DNA of 11,397 nucleotides from an uncultured Eubacteriales bacterium (GCA_905201895.1 CAJKPX010000071.1:1-11397), one strand, 5' to 3'. Positions 1 to 6,131 are shown, counted from the first letter of the stretch. Numbers and translations are program-made. Notes: generated from the sequence alone by a model not told the origin.

Positions 1-28
1 GAGCGGGACTTTTTCAAAAGTCCCGCTC
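1..28 (-). terminator. Hairpin at window edge, probable terminator of the AraC-family gene
   Basis: A perfect inverted repeat pairs GAGCGGGACTTTT (1-13) with AAAAGTCCCGCTC (16-28) around a two-base centre, giving a 13-bp stem. It lies 28 bases beyond the stop codon of the minus-strand AraC-family gene, where a terminator is expected. Any U-run on the minus strand would fall outside the window, so intrinsic termination is inferred from position and stem strength. It could also serve a convergent gene beyond the left edge. Confidence 0.6.
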
Positions 29-56
29 CCTCCCCCTGCGTATTTTTCCCTGCCTC

Positions 57-824
57 TTACCGTCTTTTTTCCTGCGAGGGATTGATACCGAATTGGGCAC
101 GGTAGTTGCGCAGGAAGGTGGGGTAGCTACGGTAGCCGAAACGCTCGCAGACCTCGGTCACCGAGGCGCCGTTGCGCAGCATTTCGCGTGCGGCGTAGGT
201 CTTTTTGATGGTAACGTAGTGCATTAGTCCCGTGTTCATGGTCTCGGAAAAGATGTGCGAGAGGTGAGTCCCGGAGACAAAAAGGGCATCGGCGATATGC
301 GAGACCGAGAGTGGCTCGTCGAGGTGCGTGTTGATATATTCAATCGCATTTTTTATAAGTGGAGGAACGTTTCGTCCCTCCACCTCCTCGCCGCGTGCAA
401 GGATCACGCTCACGAGGATTTCGGTTATGCATGCCTTGAGCAGGGTCTCCAACGCCTCGCCCGCGTAGGTTTCGGTGTAGGTTGTCATTTTTTGAAAGAG
501 CGCACGCACGCGATCGTCGGTAACGCGATAGAAGCTCTGTCCGCGCTCGATCACCTGGGGGAGCAGGCGCGAGGAAAAATTGATCACGCAGCGCTCGTAT
601 GCTTCGGTTGGGGTCTGCTCCAGCACGTGGTATTTTCCGGGTGGGATGAGAAAAAGCGCGTTTGGCTCGCAGGAATATTCGGCATCCTCGATGAGAAAGC
701 GCCCGTGTCCGCGGTAAACGAAGAGCACCTCGTAGGACGTGTGCACGTGGGTGACGAAATCAATTTTTTCGGGAGCGGGGGTGTAGCTGTGAGAATAGGT
801 CAGAGATTCGGTTTTGAAATTCAT
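57..824 (-). CDS. AraC-family transcriptional regulator with N-terminal cupin sensor domain
   Basis: This 255-residue cytoplasmic DNA-binding protein probably senses a sugar or sugar derivative and controls the divergent operon starting at 1036. Residues about 20-70 form an AraC-type cupin: HVHTSYE (26-32) supplies the usual His/Glu positions and PPGKYH (61-66) a following turn. Residues about 158-250 are the double helix-turn-helix: DEPLSVSHIADALFVSGTHL in the first, and FGYRSYPTFLRNYRAQFGINPS, the family's typical ending, in the second. The start at 824 is chosen because GGAGGA lies 5 bases upstream and MNFKTESL leads directly into the cupin. The frame is open for 65 more codons upstream to 1019, but those run through the AT-rich promoter region and look non-coding. 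The family is clear; the effector is unknown. Confidence 0.93.
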   Translation of the reverse strand: MNFKTESLTYSHSYTPAPEKIDFVTHVHTSYEVLFVYRGHGRFLIEDAEYSCEPNALFLIPPGKYHVLEQTPTEAYERCVINFSSRLLPQVIERGQSFYRVTDDRVRALFQKMTTYTETYAGEALETLLKACITEILVSVILARGEEVEGRNVPPLIKNAIEYINTHLDEPLSVSHIADALFVSGTHLSHIFSETMNTGLMHYVTIKKTYAAREMLRNGASVTEVCERFGYRSYPTFLRNYRAQFGINPSQEKRR

Positions 825-902
825 GAGTGTCCTCCGTGCGCGTTTTGCAGGCTGTTCATCCTGTCGGCATTCTCCGATCGGGCGTTCCTTTGTTCCTATA
901 TT

Positions 903-931
903 ATTATAGCGCAGTTCAACACAAAATGCAA
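903..931 (-). promoter_or_regulatory. Promoter of the AraC-family gene
   Basis: On the minus strand, a consensus -10 TATAAT (903-908) lies 17 bp downstream of TTGCAT (926-931), a weak -35. Transcription would start near 896, leaving a leader of about 70 bases before the ATG at 824. The -35 overlaps one arm of the inverted repeat at 917-973, which suits autoregulation. The weak -35 is typical of promoters that depend on or respond to an AraC-type protein. Confidence 0.6.
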
Positions 932-973
932 GATATTTTCGCATTTTTTGATATTGTATTTGATTTCGTGTTG
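917..973. promoter_or_regulatory. Candidate AraC-protein operator: spaced inverted repeat in the divergent promoter region
   Basis: CAACACAAAAT (917-927) and ATTTCGTGTTG (963-973) are inverted copies with 10 of 11 positions matching, separated by 35 bp. Similarity continues weakly inward. One arm overlaps the -35 area of the regulator's promoter; the other sits immediately before the -10 of the divergent operon. A smaller dyad, AAAATGC (923-929) with GCATTTT (941-947), is nested inside. AraC-family dimers commonly bind paired half-sites between divergent promoters, so the AraC-family protein encoded at 57-824 is the natural candidate ligand. That assignment is inference. Confidence 0.45.
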
Positions 974-982
974 TTGTATAAT
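954..982 (+). promoter_or_regulatory. Promoter of the TIM-barrel/Gfo-Idh-MocA operon
   Basis: A consensus -10 TATAAT (977-982) is preceded at a 17-bp spacing by TTGTAT (954-959), which matches the -35 consensus only in TTG. The expected start site near 989 leaves a leader of about 47 bases containing AAGGAGG ahead of the ATG at 1036. A strong -10 with a poor -35 is consistent with activator dependence. Confidence 0.6.
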
Positions 983-1035
983 AGGATTGTAAGAAAGACA
1001 CGAGAGAGGATATTCCCAAAAGGAGGAAATTTCAG

Positions 1036-1803
1036 ATGAAACCGATCATTGGTGCCCAGCTCTTTACCGTGCGGGCAAATACCAAAACCGAGGCGGACAT
1101 TGCCGAAACCCTGCGCCGCGTGCGCGAAATGGGTTATCATAACGTGCAGATCTCTGCCTTCGGACCCTACCGCACCGAATTTCTGCGCGAGGAGCTGAAC
1201 AAGAACGGGCTGACCGTTTGTGCCACGCACACGCCCTACGAGCGCATCATCGACGAAACCGATGCCGTGATCGCCGAGCACCTCGAGCTTGGCATTCCCT
1301 ACGTGGGACTCGGCATGCGCAAGTTTGCAACCGAGGAGGACGTGCACGTTTTTTTGCGCGAGATTCTGCCTGCCTCCGAGAAGATTCGTGCAAGCGGTCT
1401 GCGCTTTGTTTACCACAACCATCACCACGAGTTTGCACCGCTTGACACGGGACGCACCCCGATGGAGATCATTCTGGAAAACACCACACCCGAGCAGTTT
1501 GGGCTTTTGGTCGACGTGCATTGGCTGGTTGCCGCAGGCGTTTCGCCCACGTCGTTTATGCGCCGTCATGCCGACCGCATCAACGTGATCCATCTCAAGG
1601 ACTTCGCGCTGGACCCCGAGCGCAACCGCATTTTCGCAGCGGTTGGAGAGGGCAACATGGACTTTGAGGAGATTTTGGCGGTTGCATGCGAGATCGGTGT
1701 GGAATACGCCGCCGTTGAGCAGGACAACTGCTACGGTGAGGACCCCTTTGCATGCCTTGCGCGCAGTCTTGCTTACCTGCGCGGACTCGGCTATGAGCTT
1801 TGA
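1036..1803 (+). CDS. Sugar phosphate isomerase/epimerase family protein (TIM barrel, AP-endonuclease-2 fold)
   Basis: This 255-residue cytoplasmic protein belongs to the xylose-isomerase-like TIM-barrel family, whose members isomerise or epimerise sugars, keto-sugars and inositols with a divalent metal. The N-terminus GAQLFTVR is characteristic. YHNHHHEF (126-133), DVHW (160-163), HLKD (186-189) and VEQD (227-230) supply the expected His, Glu and Asp ligands at the ends of barrel strands. A strong AAGGAGG lies 9 bases before the ATG and no other start is plausible. It is the first gene of a three-gene operon, followed 12 bases later by a second, clearly different TIM-barrel protein and then a Gfo/Idh/MocA oxidoreductase. 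Members act on widely different compounds, so the substrate cannot be named. Family assignment is firm; the role in sugar catabolism is inferred. Confidence 0.9.
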   Translation: MKPIIGAQLFTVRANTKTEADIAETLRRVREMGYHNVQISAFGPYRTEFLREELNKNGLTVCATHTPYERIIDETDAVIAEHLELGIPYVGLGMRKFATEEDVHVFLREILPASEKIRASGLRFVYHNHHHEFAPLDTGRTPMEIILENTTPEQFGLLVDVHWLVAAGVSPTSFMRRHADRINVIHLKDFALDPERNRIFAAVGEGNMDFEEILAVACEIGVEYAAVEQDNCYGEDPFACLARSLAYLRGLGYEL

Positions 1804-1815
1804 GAGGAGAAAAAC

Positions 1816-2670
1816 ATGGAAATCAAGCTTTGCGCATTTGCCGATGAGGCGTCCCCTCTGCTCTCCGAGCAGATTGCGGCGCTCAACCGACACAACATCC
1901 CCTATCTGGAGATTCGCGGCGTAAACGGCAAGAATATCAGCAAATGTACCCCCGAGGATGCCATGGAATGGAAGCGCGAGCTCGATGCAGGCGGCATTCG
2001 CGTTTGGTCGATCGGCTCGCCCATCGGCAAGGTTGCGATCGGTTTGCCCTTTGAGGAGCATCTGGCGCTTGCCGAAAATCTGTTCCGCATTGCAAACGTG
2101 CTCGAATGTGACAAGGTTCGCATGTTCTCGTTCTACGAGGTTGAGGCGTCGGATGAGGAGAAGGTCTGGGCAAATCTTGCGGCGCTCTGCGAGCTTGCCG
2201 CACGTTACGGAATCACGCTCTACCACGAAAACGAAAAGGGCATCTGGGGCGACGTTGCCGCGCGCTGCGTGTCGATCCTCGATCACGTGCCCGCGCTCTG
2301 CTCGGTCTTTGACCCTGCAAACTACGTGCAGTGCGGTCAGGACATCCCCGAGGCGCTCGCGCTCCTGCGCGATCGCACGGGCTACTATCACATCAAGGAC
2401 GCCATGGCACAGGACGGCTCGGTTGTTCCCGCAGGCATGGGCGACGGGTGCCTTGAGCAGATGCTCGCAGGCATTTCCAAGGACACCGTGCTCACGCTCG
2501 AGCCACACCTGAAGGTCTTTGACGGCTACGGCGGAATTGACCACACCGAGCTGAAAAACAAATTTGTATACAAAACCTCGGAGGAGTCCTTCGCGGCGGC
2601 GGTGGACGCACTCAAGGCACTGCTGAAAAAATTGAATTATAAAGAGGAGAATCGGACATGGAAAAAGTAA
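1816..2670 (+). CDS. Second sugar phosphate isomerase/epimerase family protein (TIM barrel)
   Basis: This 284-residue protein has the same fold class as its upstream neighbour but a different sequence, so it is not a recent duplicate. Likely metal and catalytic positions are LYHENE (135-140, Glu138), FDPANY (165-170, Asp166), YYHIKD (190-195, His192) and LEPHL (228-232, Glu229), the usual Glu-Asp-His-Glu arrangement. It begins 12 bases after the preceding stop with AGAGGAG as ribosome binding site. Its last 13 bases overlap the start of the downstream oxidoreductase gene, which suggests translational coupling. A pair of such enzymes next to a Gfo/Idh/MocA dehydrogenase suggests successive isomerisation or C-O/C-C bond chemistry on an oxidised sugar, but the substrate is unknown. 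Confidence 0.9.
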   Translation: MEIKLCAFADEASPLLSEQIAALNRHNIPYLEIRGVNGKNISKCTPEDAMEWKRELDAGGIRVWSIGSPIGKVAIGLPFEEHLALAENLFRIANVLECDKVRMFSFYEVEASDEEKVWANLAALCELAARYGITLYHENEKGIWGDVAARCVSILDHVPALCSVFDPANYVQCGQDIPEALALLRDRTGYYHIKDAMAQDGSVVPAGMGDGCLEQMLAGISKDTVLTLEPHLKVFDGYGGIDHTELKNKFVYKTSEESFAAAVDALKALLKKLNYKEENRTWKK

Positions 2671-3833
2671 GATACGGTATCATCGGTATTGGTAACATGG
2701 GTATCGGCCACCTCAAGAGCTTTTGGAGCGGCAAGATCGAGAACGGCGTTTGCACCGCAATCGCAGACCTCAATCCCGAAAAGCTCCGCGTGGCGCTCGA
2801 GAAGTTCCCCGGCGACTATGAGGTCTTTTCGGCAGGTGCGGACCTGATCGACAAGGCAAACGTGGATGCCGTGATCGTTGCGGTTCCGCACTACGATCAC
2901 CCCGCACTTTCGATCCGTGCCCTGAAGCGCGGTCTGCACGTGGTTTGCGAAAAGCCCGCGGGCGTTTACACCAAGCAGGTCAAGGAAATGAACGCGGTTG
3001 CGGCAGAGAGCAAAACGCTCTTTACCATGATGTATAACCAGCGCACCAATCCGCTCTACATCAAGATGCGCGAAATTCTTGCATCGGGCGAGTTCGGTGA
3101 GATTCGCCGCGTTAACTGGATCATCACCAACTGGTTCCGCACGCAGTTCTATTACGATTCGGGCTCCTGGCGCGCAACCTGGAGAGGCGAGGGCGGCGGC
3201 GTACTGCTCAACCAGTGCCCTCACCAGCTCGACCTCTTGCAGTGGATCTGCGGCATGATGCCCACCAAGATTCGTGCGTTCTGCCATTTCGGCAAGTGGC
3301 ACAAGATCGAAACCGAGGACGACGTAACCGCCTATATGGAATTCCCCAACGGTGCAACCGGCTCGTTTGTCACCACCACGGCGGATGCCCCCGGCACCAA
3401 TCGCCTGGAGATCACCACCTCGCGCGGACGCATGATTTGTGAGAAGGATAAGCTCACGGTCTCGCGCTTCACCGAGGGAGACCTGCAGGAATTCCTGCTC
3501 AACTCCCCCGATGCATTTGTCAAGCCAAAGGCGGAGGACGAGGTGTTTGAGCAGTGCCCCGAGCGCAACACCCAGCACGTGGGAATTCTCAACAACTTCT
3601 CGAACGCAATTCTCGGCACGGAGCCGCTTTACGTGGACGGTCAGGAGGGCATCAAGTGCGTGCAGCTGATGAACGCCATGCTGCTCTCGAGCTTCAAGGA
3701 TAAGACCGTAACGCTTCCGATTGACGACGACGAATATTTTGAGGAGCTGCAGAAGCGCATCGCAACCTCTCGCATCAAGGAGGGCGGCGACAAGCTCATC
3801 GACAATTCCTCCTCGTTCGGCGGAACGAAATAA
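2658..3833 (+). CDS. Gfo/Idh/MocA-family NAD(P)-dependent oxidoreductase
   Basis: This 391-residue cytoplasmic dehydrogenase probably oxidises or reduces a sugar, inositol or glycoside hydroxyl using NAD(P). GIIGIGNMG (7-15) is the Rossmann dinucleotide loop. VPHYDH (76-81) and CEKPAG (97-102) follow in their normal places; the Lys of the EKP motif is catalytic in this family. NQCPHQLD (185-192) holds the conserved active-site His of the C-terminal domain. Length is normal. The start overlaps the end of the upstream gene by 13 bases and uses the AAAGAGGAG inside that gene's final codons. The gene ends the operon, with a structured element 9 bases after the stop. In other bacteria, combinations of this family with TIM-barrel isomerases act in inositol catabolism and in oxidative glycoside cleavage. 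Which applies here is open. Confidence 0.92.
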   Translation: MEKVRYGIIGIGNMGIGHLKSFWSGKIENGVCTAIADLNPEKLRVALEKFPGDYEVFSAGADLIDKANVDAVIVAVPHYDHPALSIRALKRGLHVVCEKPAGVYTKQVKEMNAVAAESKTLFTMMYNQRTNPLYIKMREILASGEFGEIRRVNWIITNWFRTQFYYDSGSWRATWRGEGGGVLLNQCPHQLDLLQWICGMMPTKIRAFCHFGKWHKIETEDDVTAYMEFPNGATGSFVTTTADAPGTNRLEITTSRGRMICEKDKLTVSRFTEGDLQEFLLNSPDAFVKPKAEDEVFEQCPERNTQHVGILNNFSNAILGTEPLYVDGQEGIKCVQLMNAMLLSSFKDKTVTLPIDDDEYFEELQKRIATSRIKEGGDKLIDNSSSFGGTK

Positions 3834-3842
3834 GCATGCAAA

Positions 3843-3882
3843 ACGGGGTGAGTCAAATGCAGCTGCATTTGAAGCTCACCCC
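3843..3882 (+). terminator. Compound hairpin after the oxidoreductase operon
   Basis: CGGGGTGAG (3843-3851) pairs with CTCACCCCG (3874-3882). Inside it, CAAATGCAGCTGCATTTG (3853-3870) is a perfect 18-bp palindrome, offset by a one-by-three internal loop. As RNA it would form 9 bp plus 7 bp capped by an AGCT tetraloop. It begins 9 bases after the last stop of the operon. No U-run follows (CTGCCCTTGCC), so it may be a Rho-assisted or 3'-end-stabilising structure, or an intergenic repeat, rather than a classical intrinsic terminator. Confidence 0.5.
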
Positions 3883-3948
3883 GCTGCCCTTGCCAAACGA
3901 TGAAAGCGCAGATTTCGAGCTTCAAGAGTCCATCGTCGACAAATTGAG

Positions 3949-3977
3949 CAGGGGCTGCGCAAGCAGCGCAGCCCCTG
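3949..3977. terminator. GC-rich hairpin between convergent genes, probable bidirectional terminator
   Basis: CAGGGGCTGCGC (3949-3960) pairs perfectly with GCGCAGCCCCTG (3966-3977) around a five-base AAGCA loop. It lies 25 bases beyond the stop of the minus-strand BlaI-type gene and downstream of the plus-strand operon, the expected position for a terminator serving converging transcripts. The flanks carry only short T runs (AATTTCC on the plus strand, CTCAATTTG on the minus strand), so its efficiency is uncertain. Confidence 0.6.
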
Positions 3978-4002
3978 AATTTCCATGTTTCAAAACGGTG
4001 CT

Positions 4003-4380
4003 TTATTTCGACACCTCGCGCGATTTTGCCGCAGCGAGCATCTGCTCAAGTCCGTCAAGCTCCTCCTCGGTCAACTCTCCGTCGGAGATCAGACCGCCCA
4101 GAAGCGAAGCGGGCGAGGCGTTGAGGCTGCGCATCAGGCGCTTGGTTTGCAACGCGAAAAACTCCTCCTTGGTGTAGGCGGGCGTGCAATAGTGAAAGCG
4201 CTTTTGGCAGATCACCTGAACGGCGCCCTTATCCTGCAGACGCGTGAGGAGCGTTTTGAGCGTGGAGATGCTCCACGGATGCGTTGCCTCCATGCGCTGG
4301 AGCAGCTTTGCGGGGCGCGTGGGCTCCTCGCAATCCCAGAGAGCCAACAGCACTTCAAATTCTGCTTGGGAAATCTTCAT
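4003..4380 (-). CDS. BlaI/MecI/CopY-family transcriptional repressor
   Basis: This 125-residue protein is a winged-helix repressor of the penicillinase-repressor family. Residues 1-70 carry the domain: ISQAEFEVLLALWDCEEPT, then WSISTLKTLLTRLQDKGAV, the recognition helix region, then a beta wing ending in RFHYCTPAYTKEEF. Residues about 73-118 form the C-terminal dimerisation helices, including SLLGGLISDGELTEEELDGL, typical of the family. AAGGAAGG lies upstream of the ATG and length is normal. Classical members sit beside a BlaR1/MecR1 M56 metallopeptidase; none is encoded within this window, so this is an orphan here. It has its own strong promoter, 18 bases from a near-perfect AT-rich hairpin arm. 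Its targets and inducer are unknown; cell-wall stress or copper responses are family possibilities, not shown here. Confidence 0.93.
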   Translation of the reverse strand: MKISQAEFEVLLALWDCEEPTRPAKLLQRMEATHPWSISTLKTLLTRLQDKGAVQVICQKRFHYCTPAYTKEEFFALQTKRLMRSLNASPASLLGGLISDGELTEEELDGLEQMLAAAKSREVSK

Positions 4381-4443
4381 GTTTGATCACCTTCCTTACG
4401 GCTTTTGACCGTGATGATTTCTTTGGATTTTATCTTCCCATAT

Positions 4444-4473
4444 ATTATACCATTCATGTGGTGGAGTTGTCAA
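4444..4473 (-). promoter_or_regulatory. Strong promoter of the BlaI-type repressor gene
   Basis: On the minus strand, TTGACA (4468-4473) and TATAAT (4444-4449) are both perfect consensus boxes with an 18-bp spacer, and TGG directly before the -10 gives an extended -10. Transcription would start near 4437, about 57 bases before the ATG. No TACA-N2-TGTA style BlaI operator is obvious. The perfect hairpin at 4480-4505 begins 6 bases upstream of the -35. Confidence 0.85.
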
Positions 4474-4479
4474 TAGTTC

Positions 4480-4505
4480 GTGCAAAAAAATGCCTTTTTT
4501 TGCAC
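4480..4505 (-). terminator. AT-rich perfect hairpin downstream of the transglutaminase gene
   Basis: GTGCAAAAAAA (4480-4490) and TTTTTTTGCAC (4495-4505) form an 11-bp perfect stem around a four-base loop. On the minus strand it lies about 54 bases after the transglutaminase stop and 6 bases upstream of the -35 of the next gene. It could terminate the upstream transcript or be an operator-like dyad for the strong promoter beside it. The stem is mostly A:T, which is unusual for a terminator, so the assignment is tentative. Confidence 0.4.
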
Positions 4506-4558
4506 TTCAGAAGTACTTTTTGTTCAAAAAAAGACCTTTTGGTGGGGGTGGCGCTCCA

Positions 4559-6073
4559 CTAGCCCCTTTTTTTGCTGATGCATGCCGCGCCGATCAGCAA
4601 AAGTCCCATGAGCAGACTGCCCGTTGAGGAGATGCACCCGAGCGAGACGGCAACGTTTCCGCTTGATCCGCCGGGCTTGGTTGCGGGCTCCTTTGTTTCG
4701 GTGCGCTGCGTGCTCTCGGAGTTGTCGGGAGCTGCGGTGGTCTCGTCGCTACTACTGCCGCCAACCGTTTCCTCTCCCGTGGAGTCATCGGTGGTTTCAT
4801 CGGCAGCGGAGCTCGTGGTCTCGTCGGTCGCGGGAGGCGTGGTCTCGCCGGTCGCGGGAGGCGTGGTCTCCTCGGTGACGGGAGGCGTAGTTTCCTCGGT
4901 GACGGGAGGCGTTGTTTCCTCGGTGACGGGAGGCGTTGTTTCCTCGGTCGCGGGAGGCACAGAATCGAAATTGCCCGTGAGGGTGAGCCGGACCTCCTTG
5001 CCCATCGTGGAATAGGAGTAGGAATACGAGCCTGCACCGCCGCCGAGCGCGGTATAGAGTGCGCTGATATTCTGCTTCAGCCAGGTCTTCAAATCGCTGC
5101 CGAGGTACTCAAATTTTGCCGTGCGCGTGCCCGTGTCGGTAACGGCACCGAAAAACTGCGCCGCCTGTTCGGGCGTGCAGGCATCGGTCAGACTTGCCTC
5201 GTGGCGATCGAAATAGCTTTTGTCATTGTGCGAGCAGGAGGGAACGGTAAAAATTGCCGTATTGACCGTATGGTCAACCAAAATCTCGGCGAGCGAGACC
5301 TGGAAATAGGCGTGGTAGAGATGCGCGCCCTGATCGTCCCAGGTCACGTCGGTCCAAACGCAGGTTTCTCCATCCAACCACACAAGATTCCATGCATGCG
5401 GGATCGACTCACCCGAGGTGGGGTCAATGCTGCTGCCCGAAACGCGCCAGGAGGCAATGCCTGCCTCGTGGAGCAGGAGCTGATATGCCGAGGCGTAGCC
5501 CGCGCAAACTGCCTTGCCCGACACAAGCGCGCCGTATGCCGTTTGATGCTCACCGACCTGCAGGTATTCCACCCGTGCGGCAAGCGCATCGTGCAGATAG
5601 AGCGCCTTGTCCCAATTGTTGCCCGATGGCATCGCGGAGAGGATCGTCTCCAGCGCGGCATCCATCGCCTCGCGCGCCTCGGTGAGCGCTGCTCCCGTGA
5701 AGGAGTAGTTGGGGAGAATTCGCACAACGGTGCTGCCCGTGTAGGAATAACGGTAGGAGTTTTTCATCCAGAAGCACTCGGGATAGTCACTCAAAAAGAG
5801 CGCGACGGCAGCAGAAACCTCCTCCAGCGTTGCACCGCGTGCAGGATCGAGGTCGATCGACTCCGCAGGCGTTTTGCAATTGACGCCCGCCTCGAGCTGC
5901 TCGTAAACGTATCGGATATTGCCCGTTGCGGTGGTATAGCCGTAGCGCATGGGCTCGGCGGTTTCCTCGGGCTCAACTGCCAATGCGGGAATTGCCGCCG
6001 TTAGCAGGAGCGCGCAAAGGAGCAGACCTGCAAGCAGACGCGATATCGCCTGCGTGCGTGTTTTTTGATCCAT
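4559..6073 (-). CDS. Exported transglutaminase-domain protein with Thr/Pro-rich stalk and C-terminal anchor
   Basis: This 504-residue protein starts with a signal peptide: basic MDQKTRTQAISR, a hydrophobic core to about residue 29, and a likely cleavage after ALA (32). Residues about 150-260 form a transglutaminase-like papain-fold domain with the triad Cys190 in AVCAGYASAY, His226 in PHAWNLVW and Asp242 in TDVTWDD. Bacterial relatives act as cell-surface peptidases, amidases or crosslinking enzymes; the actual substrate is unknown. Residues about 374-421 are tandem octapeptides of the type PPVTEETT, followed by more Ser/Thr/Glu-rich stalk to about 470. The end holds SLGC (477-480), a hydrophobic segment (485-499) and KKRG, with no LPXTG, so membrane retention or an unusual sorting signal is likely. 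AGGGAGG lies 7 bases before the chosen ATG. It has its own promoter and appears monocistronic. Confidence 0.9.
   Translation of the reverse strand: MDQKTRTQAISRLLAGLLLCALLLTAAIPALAVEPEETAEPMRYGYTTATGNIRYVYEQLEAGVNCKTPAESIDLDPARGATLEEVSAAVALFLSDYPECFWMKNSYRYSYTGSTVVRILPNYSFTGAALTEAREAMDAALETILSAMPSGNNWDKALYLHDALAARVEYLQVGEHQTAYGALVSGKAVCAGYASAYQLLLHEAGIASWRVSGSSIDPTSGESIPHAWNLVWLDGETCVWTDVTWDDQGAHLYHAYFQVSLAEILVDHTVNTAIFTVPSCSHNDKSYFDRHEASLTDACTPEQAAQFFGAVTDTGTRTAKFEYLGSDLKTWLKQNISALYTALGGGAGSYSYSYSTMGKEVRLTLTGNFDSVPPATEETTPPVTEETTPPVTEETTPPVTEETTPPATGETTPPATDETTSSAADETTDDSTGEETVGGSSSDETTAAPDNSESTQRTETKEPATKPGGSSGNVAVSLGCISSTGSLLMGLLLIGAACISKKRG
4815..4958 (-). repeat. Six 24-bp in-frame tandem repeats in the transglutaminase stalk
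   Basis: Six consecutive 24-bp units run 4815-4838, 4839-4862, 4863-4886, 4887-4910, 4911-4934 and 4935-4958. Plus-strand units resemble GTGGTCTCCTCGGTGACGGG followed by AGGC and differ at only a few positions. Each encodes an eight-residue unit of the form P-P-V/A-T-E/G/D-E-T-T in the minus-strand protein. The unit length is a multiple of three, so copy-number change keeps the frame. This is a flexible surface stalk, probably length-variable between strains. Confidence 0.9.
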
Positions 6074-6102
6074 ATGAAAGCCTCCCTTCGGATTCTGCGT
6101 TC

Positions 6103-6131
6103 AGTATAGCATATTTTCCGAAAAAAAACAA
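6103..6131 (-). promoter_or_regulatory. Promoter of the transglutaminase gene
   Basis: On the minus strand, TATACT (6103-6108) is preceded at a 17-bp spacing by TTGTTT (6126-6131). The start site would fall near 6096, giving a short leader of about 22 bases holding the AGGGAGG ribosome binding site. The promoter faces away from that of uxaC, about 73 bp distant, so the two transcription units diverge. Confidence 0.6.

Noticed and set aside
825..1019. 65-codon N-terminal extension of the AraC-family gene
   Set aside because: It runs through both divergent promoters and AT-rich DNA and shows no domain; the ATG at 824 has a good ribosome binding site and a normal family start.
916..2544. Long minus-strand open frame of 542 codons opposite the two TIM-barrel genes
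   Set aside because: It mirrors well-identified plus-strand genes with strong codon bias, has no recognisable domain and ends inside the divergent promoter region.
3843..3977. The two neighbouring hairpins considered as ends of an insertion sequence
   Set aside because: Their arms are unrelated in sequence, no transposase lies between or near them, and no target-site duplication is visible.
3836..4177. 113-codon plus-strand open frame after the oxidoreductase gene
   Set aside because: Its first part is the translated compound palindrome and its last half is antisense to the BlaI-type gene; no ribosome binding site is seen before its ATG.
4815..4958. Tandem repeats considered as a CRISPR array
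   Set aside because: The 24-bp units are directly adjacent with no unique spacers and lie in frame within a coding region.
4572..5015. Plus-strand repetitive open frame opposite the transglutaminase stalk
   Set aside because: The repeats are explained by the minus-strand Pro/Thr octapeptides, which carry a signal peptide, enzyme domain and anchor; the plus frame has none of these.
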